Shown piece after piece: positions 21,568-32,612 of a stretch of 64,000 nucleotides of DNA (the stretch's first letter is position 1; every line of letters starts with the position of its first letter). The stretch spans positions 248,001 through 312,000 of the forward strand of contig CALYLX010000026.1 in NCBI GenBank assembly GCA_944990035.1, read 5' to 3'. The position numbers and the translations under genes were made by a program. This stretch comes from Clitopilus passeckerianus. Its lineage: Eukaryota > Basidiomycota > Agaricomycetes > Agaricales > Entolomataceae. A model generated the notes under the pieces. It saw only the letters and a list, made by a program, of their open reading frames with translations, did not search any database and was not told the origin of the DNA.

Positions 21568-24342
21568 TTCAGCAGAGTCCACAGTCCCTCGTGTTGGCGA
21601 AGGAATGAAGGAGGGCGAGATCGCCAATAAAAGAGAGGCTCAATCCAGAGTCGAACCCAAAGGCCCTTTCCTTGTCCTCCTGATATGTATATGTCCTATC
21701 GCAGATTCATAGGTCCTTCATTTACCCATTCCCCATCTCAGGATTCCTGGGATTCCATGCCTATCGGGGATTCTCCCCTCCATCCGCTTCGAATCTCGTA
21801 TCTGGTCCTTTTTACCGCGGAGGTTGAGAAGACAAGAGAAGACAGGCATGGTGATGGACAATGAAAGATCGTGGATAGATCGGAACGCGTGTTGGAAGAA
21901 CGGATCAACACGTCCATCAGGCGGGTTAGTCAGCCGTCGGCGTCAAAGGGATTTCGTCCTTTGCTTCGAGTCCGTTCCTGACAAGCTCAAGCAGGAGAGG
22001 GCTTATCGTAATCGTGCATTCTCCTCTATCTGTTCTACAGATCATCAGAAAATTTTCTTATCTTGCTTGAGTTTACGCCAGGCCTCAAAATAATCCAAGA
22101 AATCTCGAGCGAGAGGCGTAGGAGCACTGATCACCAATCCTCGCCAATTTTCAGTTATCTTCACAACATCCACTGAAGCAAGCTTCTTCTCAGTGACACA
22201 AGCTATCACCGCTCCGACACTGAGAGTCCTAATGGAAAATAATTAAAACCTTAACGAAAAAACGTTTCTTTAGCGAGTTGGGACAGCCAAGATTGTGCAT
22301 GGTATAAATTTTTCACCGGGCCGGAATAAATTTAGGCGCACGTTCAAGTTTATCTAAGGGGGGAGGTAGAGGGAGGAACGAACGCTGATATACAACGTCG
22401 ATAACGACTATGAAGCCAACAGTCTTGGTTTGAATGAGAATTCGACTTCACTGGCAATTTTTCGTCCATTAATGATTATACGCGGGAGCCATAAATTACT
22501 CCCTAACCGCAGGGTACTCTTTATAGGTGAAATAGATTAAAACCGACTCCGAGTGTTCCAGTAATAACTCGTGCATCCAACGGCCTTGGCTTTATCCTTC
22601 GGCCTATGCAACGGAATACGCGCTCAAATAGGCGCCCACTATCGCCCACATGCTCTTGCCTTTTTCAGCCTTTTGATTGCCACCCTCGGACCCACCGAAC
22701 ACCTAATCACCGTCTGTCAAAAATTCCGTCAATTTCTGTCAATTCTGTCATCTTCTGCCATGCCATGTCATTCTCTTGGGCCTTTCCACGAACGACAGCC
22801 AAAACACATGTCGCCCTGACTGCATGGAAACGTCATACGGGCTACAACCTGAGTTTAATGAATGGATGGATGGATAGCACCGTAGGACACGCTGTTACGT
22901 CCGGTATCACCTCAGGAACGCCTGGACTTTCATGAAATGCTCAAGCGTATGTGCGGCCGGCGGCCTAAGTACGAATCGACAGGGTAAGCTCGTCATCTGT
23001 GCGTCAGAGGCGTTGAAGGACTGATGACCGAGCTCATAAGCAGGGGGTTCATTGAACCACCACCTAAGGAGGAAGAGAGGAGAGGAGGTATCAAGATACG
23101 AAGATACGAGATAGGAGGGCTGTCCAACCTTCACCAGGAAACTCGAGAAGAGTGCAACGACAAGGACATGCTTTCGTGATAAACAACAAAAGTCAAGATG
23201 AGACAGGAGTAGAGCAGACAAGAAATCCCCGGTTGCTCAAAGGTCCGTTTAATCGCCTGCTTGGCTATCTATCATTCATCCTGATTCCTCACACAGCGCC
23301 AATAGATACGTGGCCATCTTGGTTGAGCACCTTCAATGCTATGCTCTTTCATATTGAGGCGAACCTGGCTCGACACAAGGTATCCGCAGGTCAATGCTAT
23401 GGCCTAGTGGCCATACATTCTGTCGTGTTGACAGTTAAAATGGAAAGTTTAAGTTCACGGCAAGGACTCCATGTTTCGTTACGCTGGGTCGACGCGTTCG
23501 TCCACTTATACCCGCTTGGCGATAAAGGATAATTGCCAGCCGACGGACGTGCTTCTTTGATTGCGCTGCACTGGCATGCTGTCTCCATTTGAAGGCTGCG
23601 GATCGGCCGGGAGAAGGTGTCTGGTCTTGGGCTCTTGGGTGGTCGAAGGTAGGAAAAGAGGTGAGCTGCTGAGGCTTGAGCCTTGTATCGGGTCACGTTG
23701 AGAACTGATTCATATTCATGGGTATAGGAACGTATCGTACAAGAAATCCGATGAATGCCTTGTGCAGCCAACGTGCACCTTATCGCACCCTCAGGCTCTT
23801 TACTCCCGTTCTACCCGACCTTCTGACCGGCGTCACCTCTCTTCCTCCGTCGGCATCTATCATCATCAACACATTGTACCAAAGTCAATGCCGTGGACAT
23901 CATCGATGCTTCTTCGAACATTCCCTCCCCGAAGGAGTGGCGTGATATCTTGCATGGCTGTTGGTGCCTAGGGTTCAGGATAAGCCATGCCGCATACCCG
24001 CCACACACGTCGGCCTGTTGATACAGAGAGATCCTGGGATTTCTCAATCTCACGTCCATACCGGTCTTCTTGACTCCGAGTCGAACACAAGGCAGGGCAA
24101 TTGATAGGCTTGGATATTGTCAGCGAAATCCTAGCTGGATCCCTACCCCCGATGGATTTGAAGGAGAAACGAATCTGCTGATTCGAAGAAGGCGTAAAGT
24201 CCTTATATCTCATTTAGAGGCGAGACAGCGATCGGGCTTTTTCTGCTTCCCTCCCTTGGTTGTTGGTCCTTCGTCGTTCCGGCGGTCGTTCATTCGATTC
24301 TCGCTCCTCCCTGGCACTTTTCGTGTCCTTTCATACCACGAG
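21568..24342. other. Long intergenic between GT2 and KRE6-like genes
   Basis: 2.8 kb separate two divergent cell-surface polysaccharide genes. Open frames up to 126 codons occur, but none has a motif or splice support. The 22.2-22.5 kb part is AT-rich. The last few hundred bases are probably the 5' leader of the KRE6-like gene. No other element was recognised. Confidence 0.5.
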
Positions 24343-26404
24343 ATGTCGTCTCAAACAGATGGTGGCAACAATACCACTACGCCATCCTCACCACAGATGG
24401 CACAACGAGGTGAACGAACAGTAACGATTTCCGTTCCTCCGTCCCCCCTGGCTTCACCTCGTATCCCTGCCGACCCATTCGCAGACCCTATGGGCAGCGC
24501 CAGCCTAAGTGCTAGCACCTCTCGCCCGACTTCAAGCACGAACCTTCGTGCTCGTGTTTCCATCGCGAATCCACCAACCACAGGGGCTAGTGCAGCACCT
24601 TCTTCATACGCACCTTCCACCGGATCCTCTTCTGCACCGTCGTCTAGACCAGGTTCGAGTGCTTCCTCACCTGCAATCAAGTCGATCCTCCTGCCTTCAT
24701 CCAGTTCTGCCAACCACCTCTCTCCTAATGCTGGAAGCAAACCTAGCTCTGTCGCGTCTAGCGGCAGTATCGGGTTTTTCCCCGGGCAGACTACACCCAA
24801 TCCTGCCATTGGAGAGCTGCACGGATTCACCACCCGAGCCAGTGCTCGTATCTCCCGCCTAGAATCTCTCGGAAACCTCCACCGCAAAACACTTCCACGG
24901 ATGAAGTCCCACATGCTCCCAATCTCCCTTCTCACAAACTCAAAACCATCAACAGAAAAGGGTCCGGATGGGCTCTCCGAGGCCGAGAAACTTGACGCTC
25001 CAAAACCATGGGTGACGAACCCCAACCCAAGAGTGACGTTCTCGTACTATCTTGTCTACTTCCTCATCTTCCTTGGCGCAGTAGGTGGTGCTATCCAGTG
25101 CTACTTCGAATACAAAAACGTTCCTTTGGATAAACATCCTCTTTGCCTAGTCCTCGACGAGGACTTCTCCAACCCGGACACCGTATTCGCAGACCCCACA
25201 GAAGAGGGTAAATCCAAAGGCACATTCTTCCGCGAAGTCAACCTCGACGGGTTCGGGAACGGCCAATTCGATATGACAACTGCCTCCTCGAACAACTCTT
25301 TCGTCCAAGATGGGAAATTACATATCGTTCCGACACTCACGTCCTCTTCCCTCCCATACCCCAACCTCATATTCGACGGAGGTGTCTACAACGCCACCCA
25401 ATGCACATTCAACATCACGCGTCCCAATAACGGGTACTCTCTCAGCGACCCGCACAACCCCTCTGCTCCAAAATGGTTCGACTGGGAGGGATACCTCCGG
25501 TCCTGCAGCGCTGTGTCGAATGCCACAACAGGGACCATCATCAACTCTGTCCAGTCCGCGCGCCTCACCACCCGCTACAGCGCCTCTATCAAATTCGGTC
25601 GGGTTGAGGTCCGGGCGAAGATGCCGACAGGCGACTGGATGTGGCCTGCCATCTGGATGCTACCCCGGGACAACGTCTACGGTGACTGGCCTCTAAGTGG
25701 AGAAATCGATATCGTTGAGTCGAGGGGAAATGGGCTCCGGTATACGGCGAGAGGGAAAAATTATGTGCAGGGGAGTTTGAATTGGGGTCCTGCGTTGGGG
25801 TTGAATGGGGTGGAGAAGACGTATAGTTGGTGGACGGATAAGAGGAAGGGGTATGATGAGGAGTTTCATACGTATGCCTTGGAGTGGACACCCGAATTCC
25901 TGTAAGTCTTCGTTTCATTGAGTAAGAGTGGGGATTGGTGCTGATGACGGGGGTTTGGAATAGGCGGATGTACGTCGATACGAGGCTTCATACGATGCTC
26001 GACTTGCGTTTCAACAAGCCTTTCTTTAAGAGAGGCGATTTTCCGCAAGTCATCTTCAACGGGTCGAGTTTGGAGGCTCTCCAGAACCCCTGGATCAATG
26101 GAACGAATGCTACGCCTTTTGACCAAGGTACGTCCGATCTCCTTTCTGCTTCGTCTTCTACTTCGAAATCTGAATTATGACCACGTTTTCTGTTACAGAA
26201 TTCTACCTCATCCTCAATGTCGCCGTCGGATCCACGAACGGCTGGTTCCCAGAGGGTCAAGGCGACAAGCCATGGCTCGACCACGCACCGAGTCCTCCGA
26301 GGGATTTCGCAAATGCTGAGAAAAGGTGGTATCAGACCTGGCCAAGTACAGCGAAGGAGAGAGGCATGGTCGTGGATTATGTTAAGATGTGGAAGAGGTG
26401 TTGA
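24343..26404 (+). CDS. KRE6/SKN1-type GH16 protein, beta-1,6-glucan synthesis
   Basis: Three exons (24343-25901, 25964-26127, 26199-26404) encode 642 residues, and all phases agree. A Ser/Thr/Pro-rich cytosolic N-terminus of about 230 residues precedes one TM helix (FSYYLVYFLIFLGAVGGAI, about residues 232-254). A lumenal GH16-like domain follows, with the catalytic signature E-I-D-I-V-E at residues 454-459 and ESRGNGLRYTARGKNYVQGS immediately after. It closes with DPWINGTNATPFDQEFYLIL and VDYVKMWKRC. This is the type II membrane layout of Kre6/Skn1, which act in the secretory pathway in making cell-wall beta-1,6-glucan. The start chosen is the first Met before the low-complexity cytosolic tail; the open frame extends upstream, but no conserved sequence is seen there. 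Confidence 0.88.
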
Positions 26405-26492
26405 GGTAAGGATACCCGTAGTGTGTTGGGGCACTGTTGGACTTTCGGTACATTCGGTAGATTCGTGTCTAGGTTAATTTCACCTCGATAAT

Positions 26493-26957
26493 TTACATCG
26501 TTTGCCTTCGTAACCTCTGAACATCGCAGTTAGGCATGTGTTGGATGCTATATGCTAGTTGTGGGTTCCCTTGAATCATATCCGCGAACGCTTTCAGATT
26601 GGGAATAGGTGTAACACCGATCGCAGCATCCCATAGAATATCATGAACGGGCAGCCATACTTTTGATAACAAGGACCAAGAGAGAAGGCGTTTGATGTCT
26701 GCCAATGATAGGCAATCGCCACCAGAGAAGCCAATTGCATGCTCCGCTATCTGGCGCACGATATGGCCCGGTAGATTAGGGGCGGCTGGTCTTCTGGACG
26801 AAGTAGAGGATATTGAGATGTGATATTTGATTATGGATGATTCAAAATTAGAGTTAGGTTGTGCTGTTCGCTCAGCAAAGATGCCGTTGGCTCTGAACGA
26901 AAGTAGCACCGACGAGGAGGTGTAGACCTGATCATGGAGAACACGGAGGGAATTCAT
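26493..26957 (-). pseudogene. Truncated F-box copy (5' third only)
   Basis: The ATG complementary to 26955-26957 starts MNSLRVLHDQVYTSSS, which parallels the start of the F-box gene at 15.6 kb. The F-box (LPGHIVRQIAEHA ... LLSWSLLSKVWLPVHDILWD) and the following IPNLKAFADM block are present. The frame then stops at 26493 after about 154 residues, where the paralogue continues for over 300 more. It lies 88 bp from the convergent end of the KRE6-like gene, so the 3' part was lost there. It might still give a short F-box-only protein. Confidence 0.6.
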
Positions 26958-28515
26958 AGTGGTTCGATCAAGATTGTATGGCAGGGGGATGAACCTAAAC
27001 TTATGTCTACTGGAAAGTAGGAGGGGGAAGTCAATATCGGGGCTGCATGTCATCCCGGTGAGAGCTGCCGCCGATGACCGCCTTGGGACTTGAAATAGCC
27101 TGCTCTTATCACGACCACGGGTAGGCGATTCACACTTTCACGCACGGATTAGAGTCGGCTGGATACAGGTGTGAGATGACTCACCCAACACCCTCGCTTC
27201 AAATACTCTGCACTCGTTAGGATAACGGGTCGAAAGCCAGCATTACATTCCCTTTCTTCGAGGTTGAAGTTGATCATCAGAGTGTGTTGGACATCCCAGG
27301 GGCCACCCGATAGTCCAACACGTTGGTGCCCTATAGAAATCCATAGGTTTTCGTTCGAAGATAAGCTCGTGTATCCCTTCCAGAGCGCTATTTGCACAAA
27401 AGGTCAACATAAGCCAAAACTCTACCTGACCGGAATGTGTAGCCGGCCCGAAAGTATGATGGTGGATTCTGAAATTTCCTCAAATCATCCGATCATGCCA
27501 ACTTCGCATCCCAATCCCATCCTCGTGCTGCGCACTCAAGCCTGGGGTTTATTCTCTCACTTCTAATGACAATGAATGCACGATGGTGGTCCATTTAACT
27601 TTCATAGGACAGTTCTACCCAGTGTGATCGGCAATCTGCAATGAATACGCTGAATTCCGGCTGAGCCGGCCCTAAAGAACACCATCAAACCAGGCGTGAC
27701 CCTTCCTCGTAACCTCCCATCCATCTCGCCGCTCAGTGCCAAGTAGCCCAGGCTAACATGGCCGATAATAACTATTTCCACACTACTGAATAGCTGGGTC
27801 GCTACACAATTGAGCTCGCTCCCGAGTTCAAATGAGGCATCCTTGTAGGCGAAAGGCAATCAGAGGCTCAGAAGACCTGCTGTGAAACGCACCGGAACTT
27901 GGAAACTTCCAGCGATTCCAGGTGTCCTTCAATTGAATATATTTACCGCTACGAAGGCGAATGCCGGAGCTTACTCCCAACCGCACCCTGTTGCTGCGTA
28001 TCTCCCTTCGATACGGCTAGGTAAAATACTTGAAGTGACGCGCAGACGGCCATACTGCCCTTCAGTGGTTTACACCTCTACACAGCGGTACAGACATGCG
28101 TTTTCATGACGGTGGATACTGCGGAACCTCTAGAAGACGGCTGTCTACTACCGCTATTCCGTTCGATCATGGCGGGGACTTTGAACGAGATCGAATACCG
28201 GTGTGATTACATGGAGTGCTTAACAACGCTGAATCTCTCAAGCTTGTGACCTTCTCCATGGGCGCGGCTGAGACTCGCAGGGGTTTGCTCTCTTCTGGTC
28301 CCTATTCCGGTTCTACCCGCTACGCTATCGCATTAAAGGCGCTTTATTCCTGTGCTTTCGTTTCGCAGCTCTTCATGACTCGACCGCGACATGTAACTCA
28401 AAGAGGTAAGTCTCCTTCACAGTGTTTTGTTATCCGCTACTGACATTCCCTACAGCACTTCGACAAAGTATCCACGGAGAGGTTACTCAGATTGGGTATA
28501 TTCCAGCCTTTCACA
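26958..28515. other. Intergenic with one motif copy
   Basis: No gene is supported. The reverse copy of the TTTAGGGCCGGCTCA element is at 27662-27676. It is followed on its own strand by GCCGG, giving a short imperfect palindrome. Confidence 0.5.
27662..27676 (-). repeat. Dispersed motif TTTAGGGCCGGCTCA, copy 4 (reverse)
   Basis: On the minus strand this is an exact 15-bp match to the copies at 14528 and 15093. Confidence 0.6.
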
Positions 28516-28522
28516 TATAAAA
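28516..28522 (+). promoter_or_regulatory. TATA box of split-start gene copy 2
   Basis: TATAAAA lies 77-83 bp upstream of the AT half of the start codon. The spacing is nearly the same as in the paralogue at 13.7 kb. Confidence 0.6.
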
Positions 28523-28598
28523 ACGCGAGCAGCATTGTCATCTGGATCCCAACAAGCTCAACGTTTACCTCACTCTACTAACTCACGTTCTTCGAACC

Positions 28599-28937
28599 AT
28601 GTGAGCTTCAACACCCTCGACTTTCTACCTACTCCTGACGAGAATACTTTGATTTAGGTGTACTAAGGAATACGCCGTCGATATTTACTACTATCGCTGC
28701 AAGTGTGAATTGGGGGAGAGACGAACTACCAACATCCGTTACTGTGACGTTGCTAGACGAGGATATCCCTGCCAACAAGGGAGTGAGTATCATCGACGTT
28801 TGCGCGATAGCTTGATGCTGACAATCGCGTTGCGTTTAGTTCGTCAAGTTTGCGTTGGAGGAAACACCAACTATGATCAATGGTGTGGAGGAAACTATGC
28901 AAGCATCTGTCGGAGGGTCGGGGATAACAAGCAGTAG
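28599..28937 (+). CDS. Cysteine-rich 74-aa protein, start codon split by an intron (copy 2)
   Basis: Exons 28599-28600 (AT), 28658-28782 (125 nt) and 28840-28937 join to give 74 residues. The two introns are both 57 nt, with GTGAGC and GTGAGT donors. The ATG spans the first junction. Upstream in frame the leader runs back to a TAA overlapping the TATA box without another Met. The protein has eight cysteines: MCTKEYAVDIYYYRCKCELG, YCDVARRGYPC, VCVGGNTNYDQWCGGNYASIC, then RRVGDNKQ. The first half is about 60% identical by eye to copy 1 at 13.3 kb, while the second half has diverged and moved its cysteines. There is no signal peptide. The function is unknown. Confidence 0.75.
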
Positions 28938-29090
28938 AAATATCCCCCCAGGATGCTTTCTTTCTCGTCTGCATATTTTGTCTTCGTTTTCTCAGCTATA
29001 TCTCGCCCACGTCTATGATGTATTGTACAGCCCGTTTAATTGATTCTAGTACTGGATTTAATAACAGGGTGCTCAACGTATGGATACCTT

Positions 29091-31725
29091 TTATAGATCG
29101 TCTGTCAAGCTGAAGATCTGGTTCAGTAAATTGATCTGCCCAAATGGCCGTTCGCTCCCCAACAAAGTCGACGCCGCCTCATATCTATTCTCCGGCTTCC
29201 TGACCTCGTCGCAGATGAACTTGTAAGCCTGCGCCACCAGCTTCAGAGCCTCCTGGTGAATCCTGGTGCGGAGCCGCTGGGCCGTCAGCTGTGACAGCCG
29301 AGCTGAGTGCACGACCTCATCTCCAGATAGCCAAGAGGAAAAGGCTTTCAGCGCGTTCCGCAGTGCTTGCGGTTCCGCCGCCGGCAGACGTGACAACGGT
29401 TCCTGTGCGCGATAGTCAGCTAAGGAAGAGCTGCAATAAGTACACTAGTACACACCCCTGGTTGACGGTTTTGGCATGTCGCGTAGATATCTTCTAGCCC
29501 AGCGTCACTCATGATGTGCAGGAACTAGAACCAGCTTATCAGGTCAGAATGCAATGAAGGTGGAACTGATAACTTACCTGCTGCTCGGTCACTTCGTGAA
29601 CCTGCTCATCAACAAGGTTGTCTATCCCCTCTTGCTTGTCCTTCGTAAATGGAAAGGGTTCGAGAATGCCCTGAGCAGCAAATTTTATGAGACCAGGCAC
29701 GATACAAGAGGCAAAGACATACCAGGAGGTAGGTAAGGCAGTTGAGCACAAATATTGGGTGATCCCAGTTCGGCCGCAACCTTCGTTTCTCAGCGTGTTC
29801 AGCCGTGCAAAGTTCCACAGCAGGATCGATGGTGATCTCGAGAATCTTCTCAAACCCTGCAACTTGCTCTGATTCGTCTTCGTCGAGCAACGACGACTGG
29901 TAGACGGCCATAATTTCCTTGAGGACTTGTGCATGGTCCAGAATGGAGAGTGGAGGCGTGAGCGAGATGTCGTTGACATCCTGGGCAACATCGTTAGCCA
30001 CCAAAGCGACAGAATTCAAAAGGTGGGGCTCACAAGAGGTGTTCTGAGCAGAGCTCGGCCAAGTGCGGAAATGGATTCATAGAAGGCTCCATAAGCCGTA
30101 TCGGTCATCCTGAAATCCAATGCAGTCAGCATGGCGGCAGTTGTTGCGGGCAGCCGTGACTTACTCAAGCAAAGTCTTTGAAAGAAGCGCTTCGTCCCCG
30201 ATGGTTCTTCGCATGGTCAACATATAAAATTGCAGCAGGTTTGCCACCTTGTAGGCGACGATGCTGCTTTCTTGAGAGCGAACCGTTTGCTGAACTCGGA
30301 CCTGGTGATATATAATAAGCCCAGTTTCTACGAGAAGGAAAGAATCACAATACCTTCAAGGGCACGCAGAGTTTCTCCACTGCAGAGTCCAGGAGCTCCC
30401 TGGACCATTCCTCCTCTTCAGTTTTCCCTTCAAAAACGCGTACACTCCCAACCATCCTTGCTTTACCCCTGAGACCGAATAGTGCTTCGAGGAATTCTTG
30501 CTCGGCAGCCAACGCCTGGTGAACCCAAGCCAACATGTCGCCAATATAACGCAAGGGATCATGGGCGTGCAGCTCAATGGGTCGGGGCAACCCAGAAGGT
30601 CCACCTCGCGTGAGGGCAGTGATGAAAGCCGACACTAGCGTTGACTGACGTGTCTGGGAGAGAATAGCGAGGGCTTCACTGGGAAGAATATCAAATCAGC
30701 AGGGACCTCAGGAAGGTGTGGAAAACGCTCACTTCAAGAGCTCCGGACGCCTGCTGAGCCGCTTGACCGCTTCTCGCATGGTTTCGTCCACTTCTAGCTG
30801 TGAGTCACGACCCAGCTGGCGAAACTCGTTGGAGCACCACCTCGTAATTTTGTCATATCCTTGTTCAAGGTAGGACGACATAGCAGACATAATGTCGACA
30901 CTGTATGAAATTTCATGAATATGGCAGGGCTATTGAACAATTGGTAAATCTGCTTACCCAGCTTGTGTAGGCCCCTCTTCTCCGGACATCAAAATCCTAC
31001 AGTCGTCTCGTATCTGCTCGACCTTGTCCATCACCTTGAAGAACCTGACTCCAACAGGGACGTCTCTTGCAGTGATAGCTTCTGCTTCCTCCTCGTTCAG
31101 GGTGAATCGAGAGAGGAAGGCAGTGACAACTGATCTCTTCGTTTCGACTTCTAGACTGGATATACGGTTAGTAATAGACCTCACATAAGAAAAGCATAGT
31201 CACCTTTCTTCTCTTAGAGTCCCTGCGCGCTCCAAAAGTGACCGACTTGATTCCGTCGTCTGAGAAAGGTGCTTCTCAGCCTCGTCGCAACCCAGCTTCA
31301 TGGCATCGATATCTTTCTGGAGATCGTCGAGCCTCTATAAGGTATTCCATCAACGGAGTCACCAAAATACGGAGAGAAAACTCACACACTTGATCCACCT
31401 CTCCGAATGCCTCAAGGAATTGCTGGCTTGCCCTTGTCAGGTTCTTCTCCATATCTCGTCGCAGATGGCGCCTTGCAAGACTTGCTGCATTTCGGGTAGA
31501 TATATCCCTATCTATATCCAAATTTGTGGCCGCAACAGAAGAGTGGATATTCTCGCTGCCAGGTGCCTGCACATAGAGATCTGACAGCGTTTGCAGTGCC
31601 TCTTTCGATGCTTCATCTTCAAAGCTGCTTCCTAGTATCTTGTAGAGTCTGACAGATATAGGATTCCTGGATTGACCTTTATCTGTCGTGGGCGACGCGC
31701 TTCGAGCTGGAGGAGACGCGGCCAT
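29091..31725 (-). CDS. COG6: Conserved oligomeric Golgi complex subunit 6 (COG6)
   Basis: A multi-exon minus-strand gene. The N-terminus is Ser/Pro-rich and followed by NPISVRLYKILGSSFEDEA and LQTLSDLYVQ, the conserved start of fungal COG6. A coiled-coil region (RNAASLARRHLRRDMEKNL) comes next, then FTLNEEEAEAI, VGVRFFKVMDKVEQIRDDC, MSSYLEQGYDKITRWC and HDPLRYIGDMLAWVHQALA, all in family order. COG6 belongs to lobe B of the COG tether, which works in retrograde vesicle traffic within the Golgi. The Met at 31725 is preferred because it immediately precedes the family-typical Ser/Pro leader; another in-frame Met lies at 31770. It is divergent from the ABC-like gene at 32.6 kb, and the exon count is high. 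Confidence 0.82.
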
Positions 31726-32517
31726 TGTGGACAGGGCAGGGGAGGCGGCCAACTGGCTCAGATGCCCCACGATGGACCTGCCCTAAACGATCATGTGACC
31801 TCCACCCCCTTTCGGGCGGTCGCTGAAAAGTTCTAGTCTTTGCCACCCACACAACCCTTGACGATGAATTCCTTGTTTTCAATTATAATATGCATGCTTT
31901 GACAATAAACATCTTCCATTCTATGAAAAACGCGCTTATAGCATGTGGACAGCCTCTTGATTTCTTTCATGAACTTGGCTTTGAGGCGTATGCCCAAGTT
32001 GGAATTTCCTTCGCCATATATATGTGCGATCCGCTCGGGCTCGGGCATCCCCTGTGGTTGAATCCGAAACGACCTCATCTTGTTGCCTACAAGCCAGACT
32101 GGCCAAGAGCGTTAGTGGGCCGCACAAACGTGGTGCCTTGATCGTCGTATGAGGTAGTCGGCTTGTTGCTGGCGTGTGGGTCCACGGGCTTGTTTTGTCT
32201 CAGGACACACCACTACGGCAGTCCTTTCAGACAAACTCTCGCCTACGACGCCCACAAACCTTTATGTATCGAGGAGCCTTGCCCTGCCATGCAGGTCTAT
32301 GGTTGACCTGGTGAGTGATAGCCAACTACGTGCTTTATTCTTGGGCTTATTTGTCACCCTTATACCTCGTCATATTCCTATTATTCCCCATAACACTCCC
32401 CGATCCGAAGATCGACAGGGATGGTATGATATCTTGCCGCGAGCCAACCACTGCTTTCTGAGCCTTTCTGACGGGCCATGACAATTGGAGTAACTTCGTC
32501 GCCACTACAGCCGACGG
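31726..32517. other. Intergenic between COG6 and ABC-like gene
   Basis: No supported gene. Open frames up to 101 codons lack motifs. Confidence 0.5.
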
Positions 32518-32523
32518 TATAAA
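32518..32523 (+). promoter_or_regulatory. TATA box of the ABC-like gene
   Basis: TATAAA lies 90-95 bp before the ATG at 32613. Confidence 0.5.
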
Positions 32524-32612
32524 GCCTGCCGCTTTATAGAATGTCTCGTCATCAATTCATCCCGTGGCGAATCAAGTCTCTGAAGTGCCACTCATCTCTA
32601 TAACTGCTCACA

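Noticed and set aside
22862..22876. ggatggatgga short tandem repeat
   Set aside because: Only about three units; ordinary microsatellite noise.
23152..23771. Overlapping open frames of about 125 codons on both strands
   Set aside because: Neither shows conserved motifs, and codon use looks random. Treated as intergenic.
24351..25025. Antisense open frame of 224 codons
   Set aside because: It lies wholly inside the KRE6-like coding exon and arises from its Ser/Pro codon bias. No family motif or promoter.
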